A stretch of 64,000 bases of DNA from Enterobacter sp. JBIWA008 (GCF_019968765.1 NZ_CP074149.1:1054001-1118000); one strand, 5' to 3'. Shown: positions 1 to 12,415, counted from the first letter of the stretch. Notes: a model not told the origin generated them from the sequence alone. Numbers and translations are program-made.

Positions 1-1
1 T

Positions 2-838
2 CTGGCTGTAGCTGCCGTCGTGTGGCCCGCTGGCCCGATTAGCGACGCGATGGACGCCTATAAAAACGCCGCATTCTCTAACGGCTTTGTGAACGGCTAT
101 CTGACGATGGATACGCTGGGCGCTATGGTATTTGGTATCGTTATCGTTAACGCCGCGCGCTCCCGCGGTGTGACCGAAGCGCGTCTGCTGACACGCTATA
201 CCATCTGGGCTGGTCTGATGGCCGGTGTGGGGCTGACGCTGCTGTATCTGGCGCTGTTCCGCCTGGGCTCCGACAGCGCCATGCTGGTCGATCAGAACGC
301 CAACGGTGCGGCTATCCTGCACGCCTACGTTCAGCACACCTTCGGCGGTGCGGGGAGTATGCTGCTGGCGTCGCTCATCTTCCTGGCCTGTCTGGTAACC
401 GCGGTTGGCCTGACCTGCGCCTGCGCAGAGTTTTTTGCACAGTATCTGCCGCTCTCTTACCGCACGCTGGTGTTTATCCTCGGCATCTTCTCCATGGCGG
501 TGTCCAACCTCGGTTTGAGTCACCTGATTCAGGTCTCTATTCCGGTGCTGACGGCGATTTACCCGCCGTGTATCGTGCTGGTGGTGCTGAGCTTTACTCG
601 CCCGTGGTGGAACAACTCTTCACGAATTATTGCGCCAGCCATGTTTATCAGCCTGATTTTTGGTATCCTTGACGGGATTAAAGCATCAGCTTTCGCACAC
701 ATACTGCCAGCATGGACACAGCGTCTGCCGCTGTCCGAGCAGGGGCTGGCCTGGCTGATGCCTACCGTTGTTGCACTGGTTCTGGCCATTATCTGGGACC
801 GTGCTGCAGGGCGTCAGGTTGCATCGAACGCTCATTAA
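2..838 (+). CDS. brnQ: Branched-chain amino acid transporter BrnQ, 3' part
   Basis: The gene enters the window from the left, so only the C-terminal 278 residues are present (E. coli BrnQ has about 439). The reading frame is open from base 2. BrnQ is an inner-membrane LIVCS-family carrier that imports leucine, isoleucine and valine with Na+ or H+. The fragment is a chain of hydrophobic segments (for example [48 protein letters not shown]) and ends in a short polar tail. It is followed by a strong terminator and then proY, the usual E. coli order. The product call rests on recalled similarity and context; the start and promoter are outside the window. Confidence 0.93.
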   Translation: MAVAAVVWPAGPISDAMDAYKNAAFSNGFVNGYLTMDTLGAMVFGIVIVNAARSRGVTEARLLTRYTIWAGLMAGVGLTLLYLALFRLGSDSAMLVDQNANGAAILHAYVQHTFGGAGSMLLASLIFLACLVTAVGLTCACAEFFAQYLPLSYRTLVFILGIFSMAVSNLGLSHLIQVSIPVLTAIYPPCIVLVVLSFTRPWWNNSSRIIAPAMFISLIFGILDGIKASAFAHILPAWTQRLPLSEQGLAWLMPTVVALVLAIIWDRAAGRQVASNAH

Positions 839-858
839 TCAACGGCAACAAACTGTTT

Positions 859-891
859 AACCACGGGGCTTAAGGCCCCGTGGTTTTTTGT
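859..891 (+). terminator. Rho-independent terminator after brnQ
   Basis: A GC-rich stem CCACGGGGC / GCCCCGTGG with a tiny loop is followed by TTTTTT and further T-rich sequence. It lies 20 bases after the brnQ stop and separates it from proY. Confidence 0.9.
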
Positions 892-919
892 TTTTTTCGT
901 GTTGAATGGCAAGATTTAA

Positions 920-2293
920 ATGGAAAGCACTAACAAACTTAAACGTGGATTGAGCACGCGCCACATCCGCTTTATGGCGCTGGGCTCTGCTATCGGCACC
1001 GGTCTTTTTTATGGCTCGGCAGATGCCATCAAAATGGCCGGTCCCAGCGTTCTGCTTGCGTACATCATCGGCGGCGTGGCGGCGTATATCATCATGCGCG
1101 CCCTTGGCGAAATGTCGGTTCACAACCCGTCCGCCAGCTCATTCTCCCGCTACGCGCAGGAAAACCTTGGCCCGCTGGCCGGGTTTATCACCGGCTGGAC
1201 CTACTGCTTTGAAATCCTGATTGTGGCGATTGCCGACGTGACGGCGTTTGGCATCTATATGGGCGTCTGGTTCCCGGCGGTGCCGCACTGGATTTGGGTG
1301 CTGAGCGTTGTGCTGATCATTTGCGCCGTCAACCTGATGAGCGTGAAGGTGTTCGGCGAGCTGGAGTTCTGGTTCTCCTTCTTCAAGGTCGCGACCATCA
1401 TCATCATGATCGTGGCCGGTTTCGGCATCATCATCTGGGGAATCGGCAACGGCGGGCAGCCGACCGGTATCCATAACCTCTGGAGCAACGGTGGCTTCTT
1501 CAGCAACGGCTGGCTCGGGATGGTCATGTCGCTGCAGATGGTGATGTTCGCCTACGGCGGCATTGAGATTATCGGTATCACCGCCGGGGAAGCAAAAGAT
1601 CCGGAGAAGTCCATTCCGCGCGCCATCAACTCGGTGCCGATGCGTATTCTGGTGTTCTACGTGGGTACGCTGTTCGTGATTATGTCCATCTACCCATGGA
1701 ATCAGGTGGGTACCAACGGTAGCCCGTTTGTTCTGACCTTCCAGCATATGGGGATTGCTTTTGCGGCCAGCATTCTTAACTTTGTGGTGCTGACCGCGTC
1801 GCTTTCCGCGATCAACAGTGACGTCTTTGGCGTGGGCCGTATGCTGCACGGCATGGCGGAGCAGGGCAGCGCGCCGAAGGTGTTCGCCAAAACCTCACGC
1901 CGCGGCACGCCGTGGGTGACCGTCGTGGTGATGACCGTGGCGCTGCTGTTCTCGGTTTATCTGAACTACATCATGCCGGAGAACGTCTTCCTGGTGATCG
2001 CGTCTCTGGCGACCTTCGCGACGGTGTGGGTGTGGATTATGATCCTGCTGTCGCAGATTGCCTTCCGCCGTCGTCTGTCGCCGGATGAGGCGAAAGCGCT
2101 GAAGTTCAAAGTACCGGGCGGCGTTGCGACGACCGTCGTCGGGCTGATCTTCCTGGTGTTTATCATTGGCCTGATTGGCTACCATCCGGACACCCGCATT
2201 TCCCTTTACGTGGGCTGCGCGTGGATCGTCCTGCTGCTGGTGGGCTGGGTGTTTAAATGCCGCCGCGACCGTCAGCTGGCGGAAGCACAGTAA
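920..2293 (+). CDS. proY: Amino acid permease ProY (APC family)
   Basis: A 457-residue protein of the amino acid-polyamine-organocation family, called ProY for its position between brnQ and malZ and its similarity to the proline-specific permease. Family features seen: an N-terminal cytoplasmic stretch ending [22 protein letters not shown] (first membrane helix with the broken-helix glycine motif GSAIGTG), about twelve hydrophobic helices, and [23 protein letters not shown], the conserved loop after helix 6. It would import proline or a related amino acid by proton symport; in E. coli and Salmonella ProY is described as cryptic or weakly expressed. No clear promoter is visible in the 81-base gap after brnQ beyond the terminator. 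Confidence 0.93.
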   Translation: MESTNKLKRGLSTRHIRFMALGSAIGTGLFYGSADAIKMAGPSVLLAYIIGGVAAYIIMRALGEMSVHNPSASSFSRYAQENLGPLAGFITGWTYCFEILIVAIADVTAFGIYMGVWFPAVPHWIWVLSVVLIICAVNLMSVKVFGELEFWFSFFKVATIIIMIVAGFGIIIWGIGNGGQPTGIHNLWSNGGFFSNGWLGMVMSLQMVMFAYGGIEIIGITAGEAKDPEKSIPRAINSVPMRILVFYVGTLFVIMSIYPWNQVGTNGSPFVLTFQHMGIAFAASILNFVVLTASLSAINSDVFGVGRMLHGMAEQGSAPKVFAKTSRRGTPWVTVVVMTVALLFSVYLNYIMPENVFLVIASLATFATVWVWIMILLSQIAFRRRLSPDEAKALKFKVPGGVATTVVGLIFLVFIIGLIGYHPDTRISLYVGCAWIVLLLVGWVFKCRRDRQLAEAQ

Positions 2294-2304
2294 TATTTTT
2301 TATG

Positions 2305-2325
2305 CCCTCTCCCTGCGGGAGAGGG
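2305..2325. repeat. Short palindromic intergenic repeat, copy 1
   Basis: Arms CCCTCTCCC and GGGAGAGGG around TGC. This is one of six copies of the same palindrome in the window and the only one not lying between convergent genes (it is in the proY-malZ gap). It could also end proY transcripts, although no T-run follows. Confidence 0.75.
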
Positions 2326-2332
2326 AATTTTG

Positions 2333-2355
2333 CCTCATCCCCCGTCCTCCTCCCC
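2333..2355 (-). promoter_or_regulatory. Two tandem MalT-box-like sites upstream of malZ
   Basis: Read on the minus strand, positions 2342-2333 are GGGGATGAGG and 2355-2346 are GGGGAGGAGG. Both fit the MalT-box consensus GGGGA(T/G)GAGG exactly and are 13 bases apart. malZ belongs to the maltose regulon controlled by MalT. Caution: the nearby palindromic repeat family also contains G-rich GGGGTGAGGG segments, so some of the similarity could come from repeat sequence. Confidence 0.6.
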
Positions 2356-2433
2356 CAATAAATCACGTCATGGTGAGCTATCCTTAACCACCCTGTGGCA
2401 AGGTGACGTCAATTTCATCTAAGGGGATTCGTG

Positions 2434-4251
2434 ATGTTAAACGCCTGGCACCTTCCGGTTGCCCCATTTGTTAAGCAAAACAAAGACAACCTTGTGATTA
2501 CGCTCTGGCTGGCGGGTGAAAATCAGCCTGAACGCGTGACGCTCCGCGCCGAAATCGATAACGAAGAGACTGGGCTGAAAATGCACAAGCTGCGCAGCCA
2601 GCCGCAGCCGGGGATCACCGCCTGGCGGGCGAATATCGACCTGCGTAGCGGACAGCCGCGCCGCCGCTACAGCTTTAAGCTTTTGTGGAACAACCGTCAG
2701 CTGTGGTTTACCCCGCAGGGGTTTAGCCGTTTCCCGCCCGCCCGGCTGGAGCAGTTTGCTGTGGATTACCCGGATAACGGCCCGCAGTGGGTTAACGACC
2801 AGGTCTTTTACCAGATTTTCCCGGACCGTTTTGCGCGCAGCGAAAAACGCACTGCCGACCAGGACAAGATTTATCACCACCATGCGGCGGGCCACGACAT
2901 TATCCTGAAAGAGTGGGACGAACCGTTAACCGCTCAGGCTGGTGGATCCACTTTTTACGGCGGCGATCTCGACGGCATCAGCGAAAAGCTGCCCTACCTG
3001 AAAAAGCTCGGCGTGACGGCGCTGTATCTCAACCCGGTATTTAAAGCCCCGAGCGTGCACAAATACGATACCGAAGATTATCGCCACGTTGACGCGCAGT
3101 TTGGCGGTGACGAGGCGCTGCTGCGCCTGCGTAAGAACACCCAAAACGAAGGCATGCGCCTTATTCTGGACGGCGTGTTCAACCACAGCGGAGATTCGCA
3201 CGCCTGGTTTGACCGTCATAACCAGTCGATGGGCGGGGCATGCCATAACCCGGATTCGCCGCAGCGCGACTGGTACAGCTTTAACGAGGAGGGCCGTGCG
3301 CTGGACTGGCTGGGCTACGCGAGCCTGCCGAAGCTGGATTTCCAGTCGCCAACGCTCGTGAATGAAATCTACGGCGGCGAAGACAGCATCGTCCGCCACT
3401 GGTTGAAAGCGCCGTGGAATATGGACGGCTGGCGTCTGGACGTAGTGCATATGCTCGGCGAAGCGGGCGGGGCGCGGAATAACCTTCAGCACGTCGCCGG
3501 GATCGCGCGCTCGGCAAAAGCGGCCCGGCCGGAGGCGTTCGTGTTTGGCGAGCACTTTGGCGACGCGCGCCAGTGGCTGCAGAACGATGCGGAAGATGCG
3601 GCGATGAACTATCGTGGCTTTACCTTCCCGCTGTGGGGATTCCTCGCTAACACCGATATCTCCTACGATCCGAATCATATCGACGCTGAAACCTGCATAG
3701 CGTGGATGGAGAACTATCGCGCCGGTCTGTCTCATCAGCAGCAGCTGCGGATGTTCAACCAGCTCGATAGCCACGATACCGCCCGCTTTAAATCCCTGCT
3801 CGGCAAGGATGTGGCGCGTATGCCGTTGGCGGTGACCTGGCTCTTCACCTGGCCGGGCGTGCCGTGCATCTATTATGGAGACGAAGTGGGGCTGGACGGC
3901 AATAACGATCCGTTCTGCCGCAAAACCTTCCCGTGGGAGTCAGCGAAACAGGACAGGGTGCTGTTGAGCCTGTATCAGCGGCTGGCGAAGCTGCGTAAGC
4001 AGAGTCTCGCCCTTCGCTACGGCGGCTGTCAGGTGGTGTACGCCCACGATAACGTGGTGGTGTTTGCTCGCGTTTATAACCAGCAACGCGTGCTGGTGGC
4101 GATTAATCGGGGCGAAGCCTGCGAAGTGGTGCTGGATGATTCACCGCTGCTGAAGGTGGCTATGTGGAAGAATAAAGAGGGCAAGGCGACGATACAGGAC
4201 GGCGTGCTGGCGCTGCCTGCGATATCCGCGACGATCTGGTCCGGCAGCTAA
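2434..4251 (+). CDS. malZ: Maltodextrin glucosidase MalZ
   Basis: Cytoplasmic GH13 enzyme, 605 residues, that removes glucose from the reducing end of maltodextrins and so shapes the pool of maltotriose, the MalT inducer. The GH13 motifs are intact: DGVFNH (Asp about 245), the nucleophile in GWRLDVV (Asp336), the acid/base in FGEHFGD (Glu373) and LDSHDTAR with His447-Asp448. No signal peptide, as expected. A GTG directly precedes the ATG; I chose the ATG at 2434 because it gives the E. coli length and has AAGGGG eight bases upstream. Two MalT-box-like sites lie about 80-100 bases upstream. Confidence 0.97.
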   Translation: MLNAWHLPVAPFVKQNKDNLVITLWLAGENQPERVTLRAEIDNEETGLKMHKLRSQPQPGITAWRANIDLRSGQPRRRYSFKLLWNNRQLWFTPQGFSRFPPARLEQFAVDYPDNGPQWVNDQVFYQIFPDRFARSEKRTADQDKIYHHHAAGHDIILKEWDEPLTAQAGGSTFYGGDLDGISEKLPYLKKLGVTALYLNPVFKAPSVHKYDTEDYRHVDAQFGGDEALLRLRKNTQNEGMRLILDGVFNHSGDSHAWFDRHNQSMGGACHNPDSPQRDWYSFNEEGRALDWLGYASLPKLDFQSPTLVNEIYGGEDSIVRHWLKAPWNMDGWRLDVVHMLGEAGGARNNLQHVAGIARSAKAARPEAFVFGEHFGDARQWLQNDAEDAAMNYRGFTFPLWGFLANTDISYDPNHIDAETCIAWMENYRAGLSHQQQLRMFNQLDSHDTARFKSLLGKDVARMPLAVTWLFTWPGVPCIYYGDEVGLDGNNDPFCRKTFPWESAKQDRVLLSLYQRLAKLRKQSLALRYGGCQVVYAHDNVVVFARVYNQQRVLVAINRGEACEVVLDDSPLLKVAMWKNKEGKATIQDGVLALPAISATIWSGS

Positions 4252-4260
4252 GACCTGCTA

Positions 4261-4341
4261 ATGTTTCCACCTTTTAAGATGGCGCAAATGCAACTATTTG
4301 TGTCAATCTTAACGGATCGTTTACGGTGAAGGTGGAAACAT
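4261..4341. repeat. 13-bp perfect inverted repeat spanning the DUF2339 start codon
   Basis: The left arm 4261-4273 (ATGTTTCCACCTT) is the exact reverse complement of 4329-4341 (AAGGTGGAAACAT). The right arm contains the Shine-Dalgarno sequence AAGGTGG and the first two bases of the ATG at 4340. A nested 7-bp pair (TTAAGAT 4274-4280, ATCTTAA 4306-4312) extends the potential stem. A transcript beginning upstream of 4261 could fold to hide the ribosome binding site. Confidence 0.85.
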
Positions 4342-6953
4342 GGACGAGCTTTACATCCTTGGCTGTTTGCTCCTGGTTTTTGCGCTGGTGGTTGCACCCG
4401 TGCTTGCGGTTATAGGCTTTAACCGAAGCACGGCGGCGCGACAGGAGATCGCCCGGCTACGCCAGCGCATTGAGGCGCTTGAGCAGCGCGGCGTACCTGA
4501 AAGAGAGCCGGATCCGGTGCAAACCACCGCGCCAGCGGCTGTGAGCTCGCCGGCCGTTGAGGACGCTCCCGCGCCTGTCGACCCCTGGCGCCACGATACT
4601 CCCGCTGCAGTGGCAGAACCCGCCCCAGCCCCGGCGCCTGCGGCAAAACAGCTTTCTGCCTTTGGCGGCATACTGACGTCGCTGGTGCGCTGGTTCATGC
4701 AGGGTAATCCGCTGGCGAAGCTTGGGATCCTGCTGCTCTTCCTTGGTCTTTCATTCCTGCTGCGTTATACCGTTGAACATTCCCTGTTCCCGCTTGAGCT
4801 GCGCCTCGTGGCAACCGCGCTGTTTGCTATTGTTCTGCTGGCGGTTGGGTGGCGGCTGCGGCACAGGCAGCGTGTCTATGCGCTGATCCTCCAGGGCGGG
4901 GCGACCGGCGTGCTCTACCTGACGGTGTTTGGCGCGTTCCGGCTATGGCAAATGCTGCCGATGACGCTGGCCTTTGCGCTGCTGGTGGTGATTTGCGCGG
5001 CGAGCGTCGGGCTGGCGGTGCTGCAGAAGGCGCTGAGCCTTGCCATGCTGGCGAGCCTCGGCGGGTATCTGGCGCCGCTGCTCTTATCTACCGGGGGCGG
5101 CAGTTTTGTGGCGCTGTTCTCTTTCTATCTCCTGCTTTCCATCGGCATTCTCGCTATCAGCATCTGGCAGCACTGGCGCGAGCTGAATCTGCTCGGGCTG
5201 CTGTTTACGTTCGGCGTGGGCGGCCTGTGGGGGCTGAATGACTACCAGCCTGAAGACTATTGGGTCTGCCAGCTGTTCCTGATTGCCAATACGCTGATAT
5301 TCGGCGTCCTGAGCGTGGCGCTGTCGCTGCGGGCGCAGGAGAAAGGGAGGCAAATTATTGACGGCGTGCTGCTGTTTGCCCCGCCGCTGATCGGTTTTGG
5401 AATGCAGTATGGCATGACCCGGCACTGGGAATATGGCCCGGCCCTGAGTGCTCTGGGATACGGCGCATCTTATCTTACCCTCGCGTTCCTTGCGCTGCGG
5501 CGCTATCCCTCCATCGGACGACCGCTGGTTATGGCGGCGCTGGCAATCGGCGGCGGGTTCGCTACGCTCGCCATTCCGCTGGCGCTGTCAGCGCGCTGGA
5601 CGGCGATGGCCTGGGCGCTGGAGGGGCTGGGTATCCTCTGGCTGGGCGTGCAGCAGCATCAGCGTCGCATGAGCTATAGCGGGACGGCGCTACTGGTGCT
5701 GGCGCTCGGCAGCGCGCTGTGGGCGCAAACGAACGGCGTTACGTCCCTGAGCCTGCTGCTGATCTTCACCATCCTCAGCCTGTGCTGGCTGGCGGCGGCC
5801 TGGCTTTGGCGGACTCTCTTTCTGCCGGTCAGCTGGGCGCTGCTGGCCGGCGGGCTGCTGTTCTGGCTCGTGGCGCTTGGGCGCATCGGGGCTTGCACTT
5901 ACGCAGGAATTACCGATTCTGGCGTGCGTGCTGGCGCTGACGGCGGCGTCGGTCTGGGGCTGGCGGCAGGTGGCTGCTCGCCTGGCGTGGCGGGAGCTGG
6001 ATGCCAGCAAATGGCTGCTGTGGCCGGTTATGCTGCTGATGGTGGGTTATCAGCTCTGGCACCAGCAGATCGTTGCCGCCGGCTGGTCAAATCTCGTATG
6101 GTGCGTTGCGCTTCCTGCCGCGCTGATGCTGCTCCGGCGCGACGGTGAGAGACTCTTGCCGCGCATCGCGATGGGGCTGCATCTGTCGCTGTTCTGGATG
6201 ATTTTGCTGGCTCTGGCCGCGGAGCTTTACTGGTTTGCCCGTTCGCTGCCGTGGGGCATGGCGGCCTGGGGCAGCGGGTTAGCGATGGCCGCAGGCGGCG
6301 GGGTGATTATGGCGCTCTCTGCAGCCGTACGGCGTCGCGGGTGGCCGTTCCGGGAGTGGCCTGCGCTCTACGCCTGCCTGGCTCCGATCCCCGTGGTCGT
6401 GGCGCTGCTGGTATTGCTGGTGGTGACCAATTTCCAGGACGGCGTGGTCTATCGTCAGACCTGGCTGCCGCTGGTAAACCCACTTGAGGAAGGCGCGGCG
6501 TTCGCGCTGCTCGGGCTGGTGGTCTTTTATCGCGCGGTGGATCGCTATTACCCGGCGTGGCTCTCGCAGGCCCGCCCGTGGCCTGCCGTCGCGATAATGG
6601 CGCTTGGCTTCTGGTGGCTGAACGGTGCGCTGATGCGCGCCCTGGCCTGGTACGGCGACGTGGCCTGGAATATGGCATCGCTGTGGGATTCGCGGCTTGT
6701 CCAGACCAGTTTTGCCCTGTTCTGGATGCTGAGCGCGCTGGTGGTCATGATCCATGCCACCCGTAGGGCTTCCCGGCAGGAGTGGCTCTGCGGTGCCGCG
6801 CTGCTCGGTGTGGTGATAGTTAAACTGATGCTGGTGGACAGCGCGGGCGGAGGCGGTTTGTCGCGCGCGGTGGCGTTTATCGGCGTGGCGATACTGGTTC
6901 TGATCGTGGGGTATTTCTCACCGCTACCGCCCAAAACAGGAGATGAAAAATGA
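4340..6953 (+). pseudogene. DUF2339 multi-spanning membrane protein, frameshifted
   Basis: A large membrane protein read in two frames. The first frame opens at ATG 4340 and reads DUF2339-like sequence to about residue 514, then becomes non-hydrophobic Gly/Ala/Cys-rich nonsense and stops at 6148. The +1 frame carries on the membrane protein from about 5882 to the stop at 6953. Removing one G from the GGG at 5879-5881 joins them into a single 870-residue protein (...FWLVALGASGLALTQEL...). Domains: N-terminal membrane helix 5-26, short coiled coil 33-50, Ala/Pro-rich linker to about 105, then many membrane helices. The stop overlaps the next start by four bases (ATGA), so the pair is probably co-translated. 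Function of DUF2339 is not established. Either a true pseudogene or a sequencing error. Confidence 0.82.
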
Positions 6954-8335
6954 AATGGATGAAAGCGGTAGCCTGTACCGCGCTGCTGGCGTTTTCCGGC
7001 CCGGCGTTCTGCGGCGAGGGACAAACGGAATCGCCCCGGGACTATGCTTTTGGTCTTTCACTCGATACGTCTGCTCCTTCCCAGTGGTATCGGGTGATGC
7101 TGCCGCTCGCCGTCTATGAGCAAAGCACGTCGCCGGATCTGCGTGATGTCCGCGTCTTTAACCAGTCGGGCGAGCCGGTTCCCTTCAGCCTCGTCAGCGC
7201 GACGCGTCCGCAGGGGGCGGTGCAATCCACTGCGCTGCGCCTCTTTCCGCTGGACGCCTCGCCGCTTGCGGGCCCGCGAGGAACCGGCGATAGCGATAAG
7301 ATCCTGCTCCGTTCCGGAAACGGCGTTGAGATTGTGCTGGAGGGGCAAAAAGCCGCCGCTGCCGGGCAACATTATCTACTGACCCTGCCGGAGAAGGCTA
7401 CGGAGGAAATGGCCATATCCCAGCTGCAGCTGCTCTGGAATACCCCTCAGACGCCGTGGCAGGGAACGGCGTCGGTCTATTACAGCGAGGATCTTAAGCG
7501 CTGGTATACCCTGCGTGAGGATATGCCATTGCTGGACGTCGTCAGCGGCCAGGATCGTCTTAAGCTCGATCGGATAGACACCGATACCGTTTTATCTCCC
7601 GATGCAAATCGCTATCTCATGGTGGTGCTGAACGCGCAGAGCCAGGGGATAACCTTGACCGGCGTAAACGCAATCACCGCACCTGCCCAGGCGGCCCGGG
7701 AAGCGGTCGATCTTGAGGGAGAAGGGGAGCAGCTATCGACAAGCGAAGCGCAGTGGCACTGGACGCGTCCGCAGCCGCTTAGTGCTGTCAGCATCTCACT
7801 GAATGGCGATGGCGTCCTTCCCGTGGAGATCGCGTGGCGGAGTACGGAAAAAGACGCATGGCATCCCCTGAAGAAAGAGGTTCTTTACCGTCTTGAGGGT
7901 AAAACGTCGTCACCGGTTTCGCTTAACGGGGGCCCGGTGCAGGCAGTGAAAATCACGACGCTGAATGCGCGTCTGCCAGAATACCTGCCGAGCGTCACGG
8001 GACATCGCGACCGCTATGACCTGGTGTTCAACGCGCAGGGGAAAGCGCCGTACGTGCTCGCCTGGGGCAACGGCGCCGCAAAGCCTGCCAGCGTGGAGCC
8101 CGGCATGCTGATCCCAGCCGACCTGCGCACGACCTATGATATGGCGAACCTGCCGCAGGCCGACATTCTGGATGATGTCGCGTTAGGCGGCCAGGGGCGT
8201 CTGACCGCTACCTCTGCGGCCGAGCGGGAGAGCCGGATGAACACGCTGCTGGTATGGGGCGTGCTGATTGCGGGTGTGATTCTGCTGGCGGGCATGGCCT
8301 GGCGCATCTGGCGAGAGACGCAGCGTAAGGCATAA
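6950..8335 (+). CDS. DUF3999 membrane-anchored periplasmic protein
   Basis: A 461-residue protein with a Sec signal peptide (KAVACTALLAFSGPAFCG, cleavage near residue 22), a long periplasmic region rich in predicted beta-strand sequence, and one C-terminal membrane helix (TLLVWGVLIAGVILLAGMAW) with a short basic cytoplasmic tail. This matches the DUF3999 family, which often sits next to DUF2339 genes; neither family has an assigned function that I know of. The start overlaps the DUF2339 stop by four bases and has a good AGGAGA site. The architecture suggests a periplasmic partner held against the multi-spanning protein. A shared terminator follows directly. Confidence 0.8.
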   Translation: MKWMKAVACTALLAFSGPAFCGEGQTESPRDYAFGLSLDTSAPSQWYRVMLPLAVYEQSTSPDLRDVRVFNQSGEPVPFSLVSATRPQGAVQSTALRLFPLDASPLAGPRGTGDSDKILLRSGNGVEIVLEGQKAAAAGQHYLLTLPEKATEEMAISQLQLLWNTPQTPWQGTASVYYSEDLKRWYTLREDMPLLDVVSGQDRLKLDRIDTDTVLSPDANRYLMVVLNAQSQGITLTGVNAITAPAQAAREAVDLEGEGEQLSTSEAQWHWTRPQPLSAVSISLNGDGVLPVEIAWRSTEKDAWHPLKKEVLYRLEGKTSSPVSLNGGPVQAVKITTLNARLPEYLPSVTGHRDRYDLVFNAQGKAPYVLAWGNGAAKPASVEPGMLIPADLRTTYDMANLPQADILDDVALGGQGRLTATSAAERESRMNTLLVWGVLIAGVILLAGMAWRIWRETQRKA

Positions 8336-8363
8336 AAAAGGCCCGCATAAGCGGGCCTTTTTC
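8334..8363. terminator. Bidirectional terminator between DUF3999 and peroxiredoxin genes
   Basis: The stem GGCCCGC / GCGGGCC has a four-base loop ATAA, an A-run on the left and a T-run on the right, so it works in both directions for the two convergent genes. Confidence 0.92.
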
Positions 8364-8377
8364 GTAAACCGTGCCGA

Positions 8378-8980
8378 TTACAGGCTGGATACGTTCTCAG
8401 ACAGGTATTTAGCCACGCCGTCTGGAGACGCGTTCATGCCTTCTTTACCTTTTTCCCACTGAGCTGGGCACACTTCGCCGTGCTCTTCGTGGAACTGCAG
8501 CGCGTCAACCATACGCAGCATTTCGTCGATGTTACGACCCAGCGGCAGATCGTTCACAACCTGGTGACGAACGATGCCGTTTGCGTCGATCAGGAAGGAG
8601 CCACGCAGCGCAACGCCAGCGTCCGGATGTTCGATACCGTAAGCCTGCTGGATTTCGCGTTTGATGTCCGCAACCATTGCGTATTTCACCGCACCGATGC
8701 CGCCTTTGTCGACAGGGGTGTTACGCCATGCGTTGTGTACAAATTCAGAGTCGAAGGAGACGCCAACAACTTCCACGCCACGCTTCTGGAATTCTTCATA
8801 ACGTTTGTCGAATGCGATCAGCTCAGACGGGCAAACGAAAGTGAAGTCCATTGGCCAGAAGAACAGAACGGTCGCTTTACCGTTGGTGTGCTGTTTGAAG
8901 TTGAAGTTTTCAACGATTTCACCGTTGCCCAGAACTGCTGCAGCTGTAAAATCCGGAGCCGGACGAGTTACCAGAACCAT
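8378..8980 (-). CDS. tsaA: Typical 2-Cys peroxiredoxin (tsaA/AhpC-like)
   Basis: A 200-residue thiol peroxidase that reduces H2O2 and organic hydroperoxides. The peroxidatic cysteine is Cys50 in DFTFVCPSEL and the resolving cysteine is Cys171 in EVCPAQW, the spacing of the Prx1/AhpC subfamily; the GG(I/L)G-type loop is present as KGGIGAV. No signal peptide, so cytosolic. It is a second AhpC-like protein found in Salmonella, Klebsiella and Enterobacter at this locus (between malZ and acpH) and absent from E. coli K-12 here. No ahpF neighbour, so the reductant is probably thioredoxin (inference). The start has AGGAGAA upstream on the minus strand. Confidence 0.9.
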   Translation of the reverse strand: MVLVTRPAPDFTAAAVLGNGEIVENFNFKQHTNGKATVLFFWPMDFTFVCPSELIAFDKRYEEFQKRGVEVVGVSFDSEFVHNAWRNTPVDKGGIGAVKYAMVADIKREIQQAYGIEHPDAGVALRGSFLIDANGIVRHQVVNDLPLGRNIDEMLRMVDALQFHEEHGEVCPAQWEKGKEGMNASPDGVAKYLSENVSSL

Positions 8981-9107
8981 ATGATTCTCCTGTAGATACT
9001 AAGGTTATTTGGAACGCAACGCCGCCCAGTATAGAGAGTGTTCTTTGAGAAGACAAAGAGGCGCTGACAATCGTTCAACAAGCTTTCGCCTATCAAGGTG
9101 CATCCAG

Positions 9108-9689
9108 TCAGAGCTGTTTGTTTTTCGCCTGCGCCATCATGCGCGGGTAAAACTGCCAGAAACGCGCTTCCAGCGCATCGTAATGTTCATCCAGGTCATA
9201 CCAGGAATCCCGCAGCGCATCCAGTCGCGGTCGGCGGCTCGCCATCCCATTCAGCACGTTCTGGATGAAATCCATCTCGCTATAACGCTCCAGCCAGCGT
9301 TCCGACCACAGGTAGTTATTCAGATTCACAAAGCGCGGCGGCGAGTCGGGCAGAATTACCGACACCTGCTGGTGGGCATAGCGCACAAACGTCGGCAGTG
9401 GCATCTCCGGCGATAGCTGTTCCCAGTGGCGCGACAGAAAGTGGTCCCACATCACGTCGAGCGTAATCGGCGCTACGCGGCGCGTTTCCGGGCGAAACCA
9501 CGCTTTGGCTTCCGTCACTTCCGGCAGCTTATCTGTCAGCACGTCGATGCGACGGTGCATAAAAATCCCGTCGACAACCTCAGGGGAGTAGTCTTCAGCG
9601 GGGTTGCCGCGTACGAAATCGGCCAGCAAATTGCCGGACAGGGAGCTGTCAGCGAGGTGAGCGAGATGCAGGTGAGCGAGAAAATTCAT
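9108..9689 (-). CDS. acpH: Acyl carrier protein phosphodiesterase AcpH
   Basis: A 193-residue cytosolic enzyme that hydrolyses the 4'-phosphopantetheine prosthetic group from holo-ACP. The N-terminus [12 protein letters not shown] and the following [10 protein letters not shown] are characteristic of the DUF479/AcpH family, whose conserved His and Asp residues coordinate the metal. I chose the start at 9689, not the longer frame to 9728, because it gives the E. coli length and the conserved MNFLAH start. Divergent from queA, with 92 bases between the two starts. Confidence 0.94.
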   Translation of the reverse strand: MNFLAHLHLAHLADSSLSGNLLADFVRGNPAEDYSPEVVDGIFMHRRIDVLTDKLPEVTEAKAWFRPETRRVAPITLDVMWDHFLSRHWEQLSPEMPLPTFVRYAHQQVSVILPDSPPRFVNLNNYLWSERWLERYSEMDFIQNVLNGMASRRPRLDALRDSWYDLDEHYDALEARFWQFYPRMMAQAKNKQL

Positions 9690-9781
9690 GCGTTTTATTT
9701 GTCCGGGGGCGGCTAGTTGTTGCAGCAAAAGGGTGTGAGCACTAGACTATGCCGCCTGTTTTTAAGTCACGAGTATACGTC

Positions 9782-12033
<2,252 letters not shown>

Positions 12034-12055
12034 TTTTAATAATGAGGGAATTTGA

Positions 12056-12388
12056 ATGAGCTTTTTTATTTCTGATGCGGTAGCGGCAACAGGTGCTCCA
12101 GCGCAGGGCAGCCCGATGTCTCTGATTCTGATGCTGGTTGTGTTCGGTCTGATCTTCTATTTCATGATCCTGCGTCCACAGCAGAAGCGCACCAAAGAGC
12201 ACAAAAACCTGATGAACTCCATTGCGAAAGGCGATGAAGTACTGACCAACGGTGGTCTGGTGGGGCGCGTAACCAAAGTGGCTGAAAACGGCTACATTGC
12301 GATCGCCCTGAACGACACCACTGAAGTGGTCATCAAACGTGACTTCGTAGCTGCCGTTCTGCCGAAAGGCACCATGAAGGCGCTGTAA
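12056..12388 (+). CDS. yajC: Sec translocon accessory protein YajC
   Basis: A 110-residue small inner-membrane protein, part of the SecDF-YajC-YidC holotranslocon. One membrane helix around residues 20-40 (SLILMLVVFGLIFYFMI) followed by the conserved RPQQKRTKEHKNLMNSI and a compact cytosolic domain with GDEVLTNGGLVG. Good GAGGG site upstream. It lies 22 bases after tgt and 27 before secD, consistent with cotranscription. Confidence 0.97.
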   Translation: MSFFISDAVAATGAPAQGSPMSLILMLVVFGLIFYFMILRPQQKRTKEHKNLMNSIAKGDEVLTNGGLVGRVTKVAENGYIAIALNDTTEVVIKRDFVAAVLPKGTMKAL

Positions 12389-12415
12389 TCCCAACTTTTC
12401 CCAAAGGGAACTGCC

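Noticed and set aside
5877..6953. The second part of the DUF2339 gene as an independent gene
   Set aside because: No ribosome binding site at 5877 and the frames join seamlessly after removing one base.
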